From assembly GCF_021991875.1 (NCBI RefSeq), contig NZ_JAHLKR010000005.1:103538-167537 (forward strand): 64,000 bases of DNA, written 5' to 3'. The notes under the pieces were generated by a model. That model did not search any database. It was not told the DNA's origin and saw nothing but the letters and a program-made list of their open reading frames with translations. This document shows positions 22,526 to 31,553 of the stretch, in pieces. This DNA comes from Mycetohabitans sp. B8 (lineage in GTDB: Bacteria > Pseudomonadota > Gammaproteobacteria > Burkholderiales > Burkholderiaceae). The translations under genes were made by a program, and so were the position numbers. Each line of letters begins with the position of its first letter. Position 1 is the first letter of the stretch.

Positions 22526-23338
22526 TCATTGTTTGCCGAACGCGTCGCCCATCTGTATCGCTCGGGCGTGGGCCGCCAACGCGCCGCGTACGATCGCCGC
22601 GCCGATGCCGTCGGCCTCGAAAGACTCGAGCGCGGCAGCTGTTGTGCCACCTTTCGAGGTTACGCGCTCGCGCAGCACGCTGGCAGGCTCGCCTGACTGT
22701 GCGGCCAGTTGGGCGGCGCCGGTGAACGTGGTGAGCGCCAGCGCGCGTGCCTGCTCGTCATCGAGTCCCAGCTCGCGCGCGGCGCGCTGCAGGGCCTCGA
22801 TGAAGTAGAACACGTAGGCTGGGCCGCTGCCCGAAATGGCCGTCACCGCATCGATTTTCGATTCATCGTCGCACCACACGACTTCGCCTACCGCGCGTAG
22901 CACCCGCTCGGCGAGCGCCCGGCCGCCATCATCGACACCGTGCAGCGCGGCTAGGCCGGTCACCCCGCTACCGATCAGCGCCGGGGTATTGGGCATCGTG
23001 CGTACCACGCGCGGGTAGCCGTTGAGCCAATGCGCGATGTCCGCGGCGCGGATCCCGGCGGCGATGCTAATGATCAGTTGCGCACGCAGCCACGGCACGA
23101 GCGATTCGACCACGGCTTTCATCACCTGGGGCTTGACCGCGATGACGATTGCATCGTAGTCGCCGAGCGACGCATCGGCAGCCTCGCCGGTACGTATCGG
23201 GTGCTGCTGCGCCAAGCGGGCGCGCGCGTCGGCCGACGGGTCGATGGCGTACAGGTCAGCAGCCGGGATGCCGCGCTTGAGCAGCCCACCGATCAGGGCG
23301 GCGGCCATGTTGCCTGCGCCGATAAATGCGATTTTCAT
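22526..23338 (-). CDS. proC: pyrroline-5-carboxylate reductase
   Basis: Last step of proline synthesis: NAD(P)H-dependent reduction of P5C. The 270-residue protein starts MKIAFIGAGNMAAALIGGLL with the Rossmann GxGxxA motif and has the C-terminal signature AISGSGPAYVFYFIEAL plus the substrate-binding VTSKGGTTAAAL. The yggS stop lies 11 bases upstream on the same strand, the conserved yggS-proC pair. Confidence 0.97.
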   Translation of the reverse strand: MKIAFIGAGNMAAALIGGLLKRGIPAADLYAIDPSADARARLAQQHPIRTGEAADASLGDYDAIVIAVKPQVMKAVVESLVPWLRAQLIISIAAGIRAADIAHWLNGYPRVVRTMPNTPALIGSGVTGLAALHGVDDGGRALAERVLRAVGEVVWCDDESKIDAVTAISGSGPAYVFYFIEALQRAARELGLDDEQARALALTTFTGAAQLAAQSGEPASVLRERVTSKGGTTAAALESFEADGIGAAIVRGALAAHARAIQMGDAFGKQ

Positions 23339-23349
23339 GGGGATTTCGT

Positions 23350-24054
23350 TCAGTGAGTGGGGTAGGTTCGTGGGCCAAAAATCGCGGTGCCGACCCGCAC
23401 GATCGTCGCGCCTTCGACAATGGCTGCGTCCAGATCGGCCGACATGCCCATCGACAGCGTATCGAGGCCGAGGCCTTGCGCATTGACAGCATCGAACAAC
23501 TCGCGCAATCGTCGATGCGACGCGCGTTGGGTGTGCAGTCCGGACACGGGTTCGGGGATCGACATCAGTCCGCGCAGCCGCAACCGGGGCAGCGCCGCGA
23601 CGCCGCGTGCCAGCGTGGCGACATCATCGGGCGCGACGCCGCTCTTGGACGCTTCGCCGCTGACGTTTACCTGCACGCAGACATTGAGCGGTGGCAGGTG
23701 GGCGGGCCGTTGCTCGGACAGCCGATGCGCGATCTTGAGTCGGTCGACCGAATGCACCCAGTCGAACTGCTCGGCGACCGGCCGCGTCTTGTTCGACTGC
23801 AGCGGCCCGATGAAATGCCATTCGAGCGACGCACGCAACGGCTGTAGGGCGGCGATCTTGTCTAACGCCTCTTGCACATAGTTTTCACCGAACGCCTGCT
23901 GGCCCGCCGCATGGGCAGTGCGTATGTCGTGCGTCGGAAAGGTCTTGGACACGGCGAGCAAGTGCACGCTCGCCGGATCGCGGCCGGCGGCCGCAGCCAC
24001 CGCGGCAATGCGTCGGCGGACCTCGTCCAGATGTTGCGCAATGATGGAGGACAT
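23350..24054 (-). CDS. yggS: YggS family pyridoxal phosphate homeostasis protein
   Basis: PLP-binding alanine-racemase-like barrel without known catalytic activity; it controls cellular PLP and affects amino and keto acid pools. The 234-residue protein has the lysine motif LLAVSKTFP (PLP Schiff base Lys about residue 37), FGENYVQEAL, the segment WHFIGPLQSNKTR and the C-terminal GMSADLDAAIVEGATIVRVG-type phosphate site. The frame continues upstream, but the ATG at 24054 (MSSIIAQHLDEVRRRI) fits. The glcF stop lies 20 bases upstream. Confidence 0.95.
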   Translation of the reverse strand: MSSIIAQHLDEVRRRIAAVAAAAGRDPASVHLLAVSKTFPTHDIRTAHAAGQQAFGENYVQEALDKIAALQPLRASLEWHFIGPLQSNKTRPVAEQFDWVHSVDRLKIAHRLSEQRPAHLPPLNVCVQVNVSGEASKSGVAPDDVATLARGVAALPRLRLRGLMSIPEPVSGLHTQRASHRRLRELFDAVNAQGLGLDTLSMGMSADLDAAIVEGATIVRVGTAIFGPRTYPTH

Positions 24055-24074
24055 GACGTGGAGCGGGGAAGGGT

Positions 24075-25301
24075 TTAATCGGACAACAGGCGATCGACAA
24101 GTTCGATCCAATGCGCGACCGGCGTCAACGTGCCGCTTTGCAGGTGCGCGATGCAGCCCACGTTCGCCGAGACAATCATCTGTGGCTCGAGTGCCGACAA
24201 GCGTTCGAGTTTCTGGTTGCGCAGCCTGTAGGACAGCCCCGGCTGCAGCATCGAGTACGTGCCGGCCGAGCCGCAGCAAAGGTGTGCGTCAGATGGCACC
24301 CGCACCTCCAGCCCGAGCGCCTGGAGCAGCCGCTCGACGCGTCCGGTGATTTTCTGCCCATGCTGCAGCGTGCATGGCGGGTGGTAGGCGACCGTATGGA
24401 CGCCGCGCCGGCGTATGCGGGACGCGAGCTCGGCTTCATGGCGGGGCAGCAACTCGGCCAGATCCTGTGCCAGGCTGGCCACGTGCGCCGCCTTGTGGGT
24501 ATACGCCGGATCGTCGCGCAGCAGGTGTCCGTATTCCTTGATTGTCGCGCCGCATCCGGAGGCATTGATGACGATGGCCGCCGCGCCCTGCTCAATGTGG
24601 GGCCACCATGCGTCGATGTTGCGGCGTGCGTCATCGAGCGCCTGCGCGTGGTACCCGAGGTGCAGCCGGATGGCACCGCAGCAGCCGGCGTCGCTGGCCA
24701 CGACCGGCTCGATGCCGAGCGCGTCGAGCACGCGCGCGGTCGCCACGTTGATGTTGGGCATCATGCCGGGCTGCACGCAGCCGGTCAGCATCAGCATCCT
24801 AGTCTGGTGCCGCGCTGTCGGCCACGCGCGCGGACGTTGCCGGGGTGGCACCTGGTCGCGCAGCCGCCTGGGCAGCAGCGCACGCACATGCTGTCCGAGC
24901 CGCATCGCCGGCGTGAACAGTGTCGCATTCGGCAGAAAGCTTGCCAGCAGGCGTCGTACGAGCCGTGAGTGCCAGCGGCGCGGCACCTTCTGCTCGACGA
25001 GCTTGCGCCCGATTGCCGCCAGCCGCCCGTATTGCACACCGGACGGACAAGTCGTCTCGCAATTGCGGCACGTCAGACAGCGGTCCAGGTGCAACTGCGT
25101 GCTACGTGTGACGGGTGTGCCTTCAAGCATTTGCTTGATCAAATAGATGCGCCCACGCGGGCCGTCTAGCTCGTCGCCGAGGATTTGATAGGTGGGGCAG
25201 GTCGCCGTGCAGAAACCGCAATGCACGCATTTGTGCAAGATGGCATTGGCCTCGCGGCCGTCCGGCGTATTGCGAATGAAGTCCGCGAGATGGGTCTGCA
25301 T
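24075..25301 (-). CDS. glcF: glycolate oxidase iron-sulfur subunit
   Basis: Electron-transfer subunit of membrane-associated glycolate oxidase. The 408-residue protein has two [4Fe-4S] ferredoxin motifs near the N-terminus (CVHCGFCTATCP about residues 25-36, CLTCRNCETTCP about 75-86). Two CCG-type domains follow (SDAGCCGAI in the first, DAHLCCGSAG in the second) for a further cluster or quinone reduction. glcE lies eight bases upstream. The order glcD-glcE-glcF matches E. coli. Confidence 0.95.
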   Translation of the reverse strand: MQTHLADFIRNTPDGREANAILHKCVHCGFCTATCPTYQILGDELDGPRGRIYLIKQMLEGTPVTRSTQLHLDRCLTCRNCETTCPSGVQYGRLAAIGRKLVEQKVPRRWHSRLVRRLLASFLPNATLFTPAMRLGQHVRALLPRRLRDQVPPRQRPRAWPTARHQTRMLMLTGCVQPGMMPNINVATARVLDALGIEPVVASDAGCCGAIRLHLGYHAQALDDARRNIDAWWPHIEQGAAAIVINASGCGATIKEYGHLLRDDPAYTHKAAHVASLAQDLAELLPRHEAELASRIRRRGVHTVAYHPPCTLQHGQKITGRVERLLQALGLEVRVPSDAHLCCGSAGTYSMLQPGLSYRLRNQKLERLSALEPQMIVSANVGCIAHLQSGTLTPVAHWIELVDRLLSD

Positions 25302-25309
25302 CGCAGCAG

Positions 25310-26401
25310 TCAGAGGTCCGGATAGAGCCGGCCACGATTGAAGATGCGTGCCGGGTCGAATAACGCTTTCAGGCGGCGATGAATGTTCATCAGCGGTGAT
25401 GGCAGCGGGGTGAACACGCCAACACTAAGATTGTAGCGCGAACCGCAGCGGAACAGCGTCGCATGGCCGCCAGCCTGCCGCGCTGCCATGCGCACCGTCT
25501 GCGCATCGATATCGGTGACCCACCAACGCTGTGCGCCCCCCCATTCTATCAACGGGGTTCCGGGTAATTGTAGCGGTTCGGTAATCGACGGCAGCGACAG
25601 GCGCCATAGCGCTGCGTTGGCGGGAACCATCCGAAAGAACGCATCGGTCTGCTCGCGTAGTCCGGCCCAGAAACGCTCGGCCTCCACCGCATCGATCACT
25701 TCGCCGCCGAGCGTGTTGCGCGCCTTCTTGAGCGCACTATCCGCACCGCCCAGGCGTAACGCCAGCGTGCCGTTGCGCCACGCACTGGCTGTCAGCGGCA
25801 GCGGCCGGCCGGCCCATTCGTTGAGCTTGCGTACCGCGTCGGTGGCGTTCATGTCGAACTTCAGCGTCAACTCCGCATGCGGGCGCGGCAGCACTTTCAA
25901 CGACACGTCCAGCAGCAGGCCGAGCGTGCCGAGTGAGCCGGCCATCAGCCGTGCGATATCGTAGCCGGCGACATTCTTCATCACGCGTCCGCCGAAGCGC
26001 AGCACGTCGCCGCGTCCGTTCATCACGGTCGTACCCAGCACGAAGTCGCGCGCCGCGCCCGCACTGGCGCGGCGTGGGCCAGCCAGGCCGGCGGCGATGC
26101 AGCCGCCGATCGTCGCACCACGACCGAAGTGCGGCGGCTCGAACGCGAGCATCTGACGATGTTCGGCCAGTGCCGCTTCGATGTCGGCCAACGGCGTGCC
26201 GCAGTACGCAGTGATCACCAGTTCGGCCGGATCGTAGGTGACGATGCCGCTTGCCACGCGTGTATCGAGCACTTCCCCCTCGATGTTCTGGCCATACCAC
26301 GACTTCGTGCCGCCGCCGCGGATCTGCAGCGGCACGCCGCGCTCGCTGGCGTGCATAACCTGCGAGCGCAGGCTCTCGTATGGGGGCGGCATCTGCGTCA
26401 T
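25310..26401 (-). CDS. glcE: glycolate oxidase FAD-binding subunit
   Basis: FAD-binding subunit (363 residues) of glycolate oxidase. The N-terminus carries the PCMH-type FAD fold: PLQIRGGGTKSWYG, then ATIGGCIAAGLAGPRRASAG and GRVMKNVAGYDIARLMAGSLGTLG. The start at 26401 (MTQMPPPYESL) lies four bases past the glcD stop, so the two are coupled; an upstream in-frame extension would run into glcD. Confidence 0.94.
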   Translation of the reverse strand: MTQMPPPYESLRSQVMHASERGVPLQIRGGGTKSWYGQNIEGEVLDTRVASGIVTYDPAELVITAYCGTPLADIEAALAEHRQMLAFEPPHFGRGATIGGCIAAGLAGPRRASAGAARDFVLGTTVMNGRGDVLRFGGRVMKNVAGYDIARLMAGSLGTLGLLLDVSLKVLPRPHAELTLKFDMNATDAVRKLNEWAGRPLPLTASAWRNGTLALRLGGADSALKKARNTLGGEVIDAVEAERFWAGLREQTDAFFRMVPANAALWRLSLPSITEPLQLPGTPLIEWGGAQRWWVTDIDAQTVRMAARQAGGHATLFRCGSRYNLSVGVFTPLPSPLMNIHRRLKALFDPARIFNRGRLYPDL

Positions 26402-26405
26402 CGTG

Positions 26406-27899
26406 TCAGAATCTCGGCAACTCGGGATGCGGCAGCAGACCTCGATGGACCCGCATTCTGCCATACTCGGCACAGCGCGCTCGCGTCGGGATGCCCTTGC
26501 CTGGATTCAGCAGCCCTGGCGGGTCGAACGCGCGCTTGACTGCGAGGAACGCGTCGCGCTCCTCAGGGGAGAACTGCACGCACATCGAATCGATCTTCTC
26601 GATGCCCACGCCAAATTCGCCAGCGATTGTGCCGCCGAGTTCCACGCAGGCCTCCAGAATTTGCGTGCCGAATGTCTCGGCGCGCCGCCACTCATCGGGA
26701 TCGTTGCCGTTGAATAAGATCAGCGGATGCATGTTGCCGTCGCCCGCATGGAAGACGTTCATGCAGCGCAGCCCGTATTGCTTTTCCATCTCGGCGATGC
26801 GCGCGAGCAGCGGCCCGATCGCCCGCCGCGGCACGGTACCGTCTATGCAATAGTAGTCCGGCGAGATGCGCCCCGCGGCCGGAAATGCATTCTTGCGCCC
26901 GGACCAGAACTTGAGCCGCTCCGTTTCCGAACGCGAGATCTGGATCCGCGTCGCGCCGTGCGCACGCAGCACCGCAGTCATGCGCACGATCTCGTCGGCG
27001 ACCTCCTCGGGCGTGCCGTCGGACTCGCACAGCAGGATGGCCTGCGCGTCCAGGTCGTAGCCGGCCTGCACGAATCCCTCCACCGCGCGTGTGGCCGGCT
27101 TGTCCATCATTTCGAGGCCCGCGGGCACGATGCCGGCCGCGATGATCGCCGCGACCGCGTCGCCGCCCTTGATCACGTCATCAAAGCTGGCCATGATGAC
27201 CTGCGCGACTTGCGGCTTCGGGATCAGCCGGACCGTCACTTCCGTGACGACGGCAAACATGCCTTCGCTGCCGATCAGCACCGCCAGCAAGTCCAGTCCT
27301 GCACAATCCGGCCCCAGTGAGCCGAACTCGACCAACTCGCCTTCCATCGTGACCGCGCGCACGCGCAGCACGTTATTCACGGTCAAGCCGTACTTCAAGC
27401 CATGCACGCCGCCCGAATTCTCTGCGACATTGCCGCCGATCGTGCAGGCGATCTGCGATGATGGATCAGGCGCGTAGTACAGTCCGTATGGCGCGGCTGC
27501 CTCCGAGATCGCTAGATTGCGCACACCAGGCTGGAGCGTCGCGGTACGCGCGTAGGGATCGATGTTGATGATCTTTTTGAGGCGCGCGAGCGACAGCACG
27601 ATGCCATCGCGCAGCGGCATCGCGCCACCGGACAGACCCGTGCCGGCGCCGCGCGGCACTACCGGCACGTCGAGCTGGTGGCATGTCTGCAGCACGCGCT
27701 GCACTTGCGATTCTGTCTCGGGCAGCACCACCGCGAGTGGCAGCTGCCGATACGCGGCAAGCCCATCGCATTCGTAGGGTGCCGTATCCTCGTCGCGATA
27801 CAGCAGGCAGTGCGGAGGCAACACCGTCATCATCGCCTGAACCACTTCGCGTTGTCGTGCCGCGATGGCTTCCGGGGACGGTTCGACTGAAGCGTTCAT
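26406..27899 (-). CDS. glcD: glycolate oxidase FAD-linked subunit GlcD
   Basis: Catalytic flavoprotein that oxidises glycolate (and D-lactate) to the keto acid. The 497-residue protein aligns along its full length with GlcD, ending FDPPGLLNPGKGIPT and HPELPRF. The FAD pyrophosphate loop is PVVPRGAGTGLSGGAMP. The metal site of this flavoenzyme family is partly visible as FHAGDGNMH (His384, His391) and Glu428. The residue after that Glu, normally His in the GEHG motif, is Phe429 (GEFGVGIEK); the neighbouring paralogue keeps GEHGVG. This may alter or abolish activity unless it is normal for the lineage. Confidence 0.93.
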   Translation of the reverse strand: MNASVEPSPEAIAARQREVVQAMMTVLPPHCLLYRDEDTAPYECDGLAAYRQLPLAVVLPETESQVQRVLQTCHQLDVPVVPRGAGTGLSGGAMPLRDGIVLSLARLKKIINIDPYARTATLQPGVRNLAISEAAAPYGLYYAPDPSSQIACTIGGNVAENSGGVHGLKYGLTVNNVLRVRAVTMEGELVEFGSLGPDCAGLDLLAVLIGSEGMFAVVTEVTVRLIPKPQVAQVIMASFDDVIKGGDAVAAIIAAGIVPAGLEMMDKPATRAVEGFVQAGYDLDAQAILLCESDGTPEEVADEIVRMTAVLRAHGATRIQISRSETERLKFWSGRKNAFPAAGRISPDYYCIDGTVPRRAIGPLLARIAEMEKQYGLRCMNVFHAGDGNMHPLILFNGNDPDEWRRAETFGTQILEACVELGGTIAGEFGVGIEKIDSMCVQFSPEERDAFLAVKRAFDPPGLLNPGKGIPTRARCAEYGRMRVHRGLLPHPELPRF

Positions 27900-27920
27900 G
27901 GCGTACTCCGCGCGACGTGT

Positions 27921-29342
27921 CTAGTGCGGCCCGTGAAAGGCGAAAATCTTGCCGGGATTCATCAGATTGCGCGGATCAAGCGCATGCTTGATCGCTCGCA
28001 TCGTGTCAACGGCATCTGCGCCATGCTCGTCGACGAGGAAATCCATTTTGTGCAGGCCGACGCCGTGCTCGCCGGTGCACGTGCCGCCAAAGCGCAGCGC
28101 GCGTGACACGATCTGCTGGTTTAACTGCTCCGCCTGCTGAATTTCGGCCGGGCTAGCGGGGTCGATCAGCATCGCGACGTGGAAGTTGCCGTCGCCGACG
28201 TGGCCCACGATCGGGCACAGCAGTGACGATTGCTTCAGGTCCGCCTCTGTCTGTTCGACGCATTCAGCCAGCCGCGAGATGGGCACGCACACGTCGGTGG
28301 TCAGCGCGCGGCAACCGGGGCGCAACTGCAACATCGCAAAGTAGGCGCTGTGCCGCGCGTTCCACAACCGGCTGCGCTCCTCCGGGCGGGTAGCCCATTC
28401 GAAGCCTTGCGCGCCATGTTGCGCGGCAATATCCTGCACCGTCTGCGCCTGCTCACGCACGCCGGTCTCGCTGCCATGGAACTCGAAGAACAGCGTTTGC
28501 ATCTCCGGCAATGTCAGATTCGAGTGGCGGTTGATCGCACGGATCGCGAGCGCGTCAACGAATTCCACGCGCGCCACCGGCACGCCGAACTGGATCGTCT
28601 CGATCACGGTGCGCACGGCGTCGCCCATGCTTGGGAATGCACACACGGCCGCGGAAATCGCTTCGGGCAACGGGTACAGGCGTACGGTGACATCGGTGAT
28701 CACGCCAAGCGTGCCTTCGGAGCCAACAAAGAGGCGTGTCAGATCGTAGCCGGCCGACGACTTGCGCGCGCGTGAGCCCGTGTGGATGATGCGTGCATCG
28801 GCCCGCACCACTGTCAAGCCCAATACGTTCTCGCGCATCGTGCCGTAGCGGACCGCGTTCGTGCCCGACGCGCGCGTGGCGGCCATGCCGCCGATGCTCG
28901 CGTCGGCGCCGGGGTCGATTGGGAAGAACAAGCCGGTGCCGCGCAACGTGTCATTGAGCGCCTTGCGCGACACGCCGGCTTGCACGGTGGCCGTCAGGTC
29001 GTGCGCGTCGATCGACAACACGCGGTTCATCTCGGATAGATCGATCGTTACGCCACCCTGCACCGCGAGCAGATGTCCTTCGAGCGACGAGCCGTTGCCA
29101 TACGGAATCACCGGTACTTCGTACTGCGCGCACAGTGCGACAATGGCCGCGACCTCTTGCGTCGTGCGGGCGTAGACGACTGCATCCGGCCACTGCGGAT
29201 CGAACATCGACTCGTCGCGCCCATGGTGCGCGCGTACCGCTTCAGCGACCGAGACGCGTTCGTCGAATGCCCCCTTGAGCGCGTCGAGCAGCGATGGAGG
29301 GAAGGGCTTGCGCACGGCGGCGCGCGCAATCGAATGAGTCAC
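27921..29342 (-). CDS. FAD-linked D-lactate dehydrogenase/2-hydroxyacid oxidase (Dld1-like)
   Basis: Flavoprotein of the same superfamily as GlcD (473 residues). FAD loop VPVIPYGNGSSLEGHLL; RASGTNAVRYGTMRENVLGL; metal and active-site residues intact in HVGDGNFH and CTGEHGVGLHKMD. The pattern is that of cytochrome-type D-lactate dehydrogenases, but the exact substrate (D-lactate or another D-2-hydroxyacid) is not decidable. The GTG at 29342 is preferred because AGGAGA precedes it by seven bases; an ATG at 29390 would add 16 residues. It heads the leftward unit with glcDEF (21 bases to glcD). Confidence 0.9.
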   Translation of the reverse strand: MTHSIARAAVRKPFPPSLLDALKGAFDERVSVAEAVRAHHGRDESMFDPQWPDAVVYARTTQEVAAIVALCAQYEVPVIPYGNGSSLEGHLLAVQGGVTIDLSEMNRVLSIDAHDLTATVQAGVSRKALNDTLRGTGLFFPIDPGADASIGGMAATRASGTNAVRYGTMRENVLGLTVVRADARIIHTGSRARKSSAGYDLTRLFVGSEGTLGVITDVTVRLYPLPEAISAAVCAFPSMGDAVRTVIETIQFGVPVARVEFVDALAIRAINRHSNLTLPEMQTLFFEFHGSETGVREQAQTVQDIAAQHGAQGFEWATRPEERSRLWNARHSAYFAMLQLRPGCRALTTDVCVPISRLAECVEQTEADLKQSSLLCPIVGHVGDGNFHVAMLIDPASPAEIQQAEQLNQQIVSRALRFGGTCTGEHGVGLHKMDFLVDEHGADAVDTMRAIKHALDPRNLMNPGKIFAFHGPH

Positions 29343-29475
29343 GGGAGGGTCTCCTGAACACAGGGCATGCAAGCGGGTCAACTGATTCACTATTTTAAGC
29401 CAATGCGCATCGCCAAAGCCGTTTGCATCGCGAGGCGGGGCGCCGGACGAGATCGCGTGGCAGCATGCACATCAC

Positions 29476-29481
29476 TATAAT
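29476..29481 (+). promoter_or_regulatory. -10 element upstream of the cobalamin adenosyltransferase gene
   Basis: A perfect TATAAT about 55 bases before the start codon, in the 190-base gap between divergent genes. No good -35 hexamer lies 17 bases upstream, so strength and even use are uncertain. Confidence 0.45.
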
Positions 29482-29535
29482 GCGCGGCGGATACGGCAAA
29501 CTGCCCTCGATCCAGTCTTCAACACAGGAGCCATG

Positions 29536-30084
29536 ATGGGAAACCGCTTGAGCAAGATCGTCACACGCACAGGTGACGATGGCACCACCAGCCTGGGGGA
29601 CGCGAGCCGCGTGGCCAAGGACGATACGCGCATCGCGGCGATCGGCGATGTAGATGAGTTGAACTCGTCGCTGGGCGTGCTGCTAGCCGAAACATTGCCG
29701 GCCCGCGTGCGAGAGGTGCTCATTGCGGTGCAGCACGATTTGTTCGACGTCGGTGCGCAGCTATGCATGCCGGGCGAGGTGATGATCAGCCACGAGCATG
29801 TCGCGCGGCTCGACGGCTGGCTCGAGCAATTTAATGCGCACTTGCCGCCGCTGCGCGAGTTCGTCCTGCCCGGCGGTTCGCGGCCGGCTGCGTTGTTGCA
29901 CCTGTGCCGCACCGTTTGCCGGCGAGCCGAGCGCACGATCGTCGCGCTCGGTCAGGAACAAGCCGTCGATGCTGCGCTGCGGCAGTACGTGAACCGCCTG
30001 TCGGACCTGATGTTCGTCCTGGCCCGCGTGCTCAATGACGCGACGGGCCAGTTGGAGGTGCTGTGGCGACATGAGCGGGCGTAA
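29536..30084 (+). CDS. PduO-type ATP:cob(I)alamin adenosyltransferase
   Basis: Makes adenosylcobalamin from cob(I)alamin and ATP. The 182-residue protein has the PduO family hallmarks: the N-terminal TRTGDDGTTSLGD ATP motif, GDVDELNSSLG, and the C-terminal CRRAERTIVAL and YVNRLSDLMFVLARV helices. Two ATGs lie in tandem; the second (29536) is better spaced from the AGGAG at 29526-29530. It stands alone; no other cobalamin genes are in the window. Confidence 0.95.
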   Translation: MGNRLSKIVTRTGDDGTTSLGDASRVAKDDTRIAAIGDVDELNSSLGVLLAETLPARVREVLIAVQHDLFDVGAQLCMPGEVMISHEHVARLDGWLEQFNAHLPPLREFVLPGGSRPAALLHLCRTVCRRAERTIVALGQEQAVDAALRQYVNRLSDLMFVLARVLNDATGQLEVLWRHERA

Positions 30085-30202
30085 GGGGCCGCGCGTGCCG
30101 ACGTCACGGCATGGGGCGCCAGCCCATTGCGGCACACGGTCATGTTCCGTCGCCCCTCAATGGCCCCCGCCATTGATTGCATTGCGATGAATCGCCATCG
30201 CC

Positions 30203-30338
30203 GGTAAGTGGTTGTCGCCGGCCGATCGCCACTGCCGGTGAGTGGCCGTCGCCAGTCGATCGCCGTTGTCGGTGAGTGATTGTCGCCGGCTGATCGCCGG
30301 TGCCGGTCAGTGGTTATCTCCGGTCAATCGCCGTTGTC
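30203..30338. repeat. 34-bp tandem repeat, four copies
   Basis: Four exactly contiguous 34-base units (starts 30203, 30237, 30271, 30305), each opening GGTNAGTG and carrying a core near GTCGCCGGCCGATCGCC, with several substitutions between units. They fill the gap between the adenosyltransferase gene and aroG. The aroG stop codon (30324-30326) lies inside the fourth unit. The partial sequence ATCGCCATCGCC just upstream may be an eroded copy. There are no unique spacers, so this is not a CRISPR array. Confidence 0.9.
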
Positions 30339-31430
30339 ACAGCGTTGCCGTCCGCTGCAATTGCCGCTGCCGCGTGCGATGCGCCGTTGACGGACCGCTT
30401 CGGCTAGTCCTTCGAGCACCATCACGCTATCGTCCCAGCCGATGCAGGCGTCGGTGACGCTCTGACCGTAGATCAACTCGCAGCCGTCCTTCAAATCCTG
30501 GCGTCCCGCGACCAGATGGGACTCCACCATCACGCCGATGATGCGCTCGTCGCCGGCGGCGACTTGCTGGGCGATGTCCGCGCAAACCGGAATTTGGTTT
30601 TCGTGCTTCTTTTCGCTATTGGCATGGCTTGCATCGATCATCAATCGCGCAGCTAGCCCCGACTTGCCGATCGCGGAGCATGCGGCGTCGACGCTTGCCG
30701 CATCATAGTTCGGGGTTTTGCCGCCGCGCAGAATAAGGTGACAGTCTTCGTTGCCAGCGGTCGATACGATCGCCGAATGACCGCCCTTGGTCACCGACAG
30801 GAAATGGTGCGGCTGCGAAGCGGCCTTGATCGCGTCGACCGCGATTTTCACGTTGCCGTCGGTACCGTTCTTAAAGCCGACCGGACACGACAATCCGGAG
30901 GCCAGTTCCCGGTGCACCTGCGATTCGGTAGTGCGCGCGCCGATCGCGCCCCACGAGATCAAGTCGGCGATGTACTGCGGGCTGATCATGTCCAGGTACT
31001 CTGTGCCGGCCGGCAGCCCGAGTGCGTTGATTCGCACCAGCAGTTCGCGCGCGGTCCGTAATCCGTCGTTAATCTTGAAGCTGTTGTCCATGTAAGGGTC
31101 GTTGATCAACCCCTTCCAGCCCACAGTCGTGCGCGGCTTCTCGAAGTACACACGCATCACAATTTCCAATTCACCGGCAAAGCGCTTGCGCTGCTCCACT
31201 AGGCGCTGCGCGTACTCCAGTGCCGCACGCGTGTCGTGGATCGAGCACGGGCCGATCACGACAATGAGCCGGTCTTCTATGCCATGCAAGATCCGATGCA
31301 GCGATTGGCGAGCGTTGAAGATCAGGTCGGCGACGCGCTCCTCGCAGGGAAACGCCCGCAGCAAGTGCGCGGGCGGCGTCAATTCCTTGAGCTCGCGGAT
31401 TCGGACATCATCGGTGTTGTGCAGGGCCAT
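30324..31430 (-). CDS. aroG: 3-deoxy-7-phosphoheptulonate synthase (DAHP synthase, class I)
   Basis: First committed step of the shikimate pathway: condenses PEP and erythrose 4-phosphate. The 368-residue protein has the class I AroF/G/H signature blocks VIGPCSIHD, MRVYFEKPRTTVGWKGLINDP, GARTTESQVHRELASGLS and GFKNGTDGN, and a metal ligand region LRGGKTPNYDA. The ATG at 31430 follows GGAGA. Homology ends at EGLAEAVRQRR; the last 19 or so residues (Gly/Arg/Ser/Cys-rich) are encoded in and next to the 34-bp repeats, so the original stop seems lost. Transcription is very likely controlled by the attenuator at 31493-31622. Which aromatic end product inhibits the enzyme cannot be read with certainty. 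Confidence 0.96.
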   Translation of the reverse strand: MALHNTDDVRIRELKELTPPAHLLRAFPCEERVADLIFNARQSLHRILHGIEDRLIVVIGPCSIHDTRAALEYAQRLVEQRKRFAGELEIVMRVYFEKPRTTVGWKGLINDPYMDNSFKINDGLRTARELLVRINALGLPAGTEYLDMISPQYIADLISWGAIGARTTESQVHRELASGLSCPVGFKNGTDGNVKIAVDAIKAASQPHHFLSVTKGGHSAIVSTAGNEDCHLILRGGKTPNYDAASVDAACSAIGKSGLAARLMIDASHANSEKKHENQIPVCADIAQQVAAGDERIIGVMVESHLVAGRQDLKDGCELIYGQSVTDACIGWDDSVMVLEGLAEAVRQRRIARGSGNCSGRQRCDNGD

Positions 31431-31492
31431 CAGTGTTCTCCGGTTCAACGGTACGCGCGTCGCGCGCGGTGTTCGGGGCCTGGCGCCTGGCG

Positions 31493-31524
31493 AAAAAAAA
31501 CCGCCAGGCGGACTGGCGGTTTTT
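31493..31524 (-). terminator. intrinsic terminator of the aroG attenuator (segments 3:4)
   Basis: Read leftward: AAAAA-CCGCCAG, loop TCCGC, CTGGCGG-TTTTTTTT. The 12-pair stem has a run of eight T, between the leader peptide stop (31554) and the aroG start (31430). Its 5' arm CCGCCAG can instead pair with CTGGCGG at 31571-31577 inside the leader peptide gene, forming an antiterminator. Confidence 0.93.
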
Positions 31525-31553
31525 CGGGAATGTAGGGGTGATTCGCTTGTCCG

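Noticed and set aside
30203..30338. CRISPR array
   Set aside because: The 34-base units are directly contiguous with no unique spacers, and there are no cas genes nearby.
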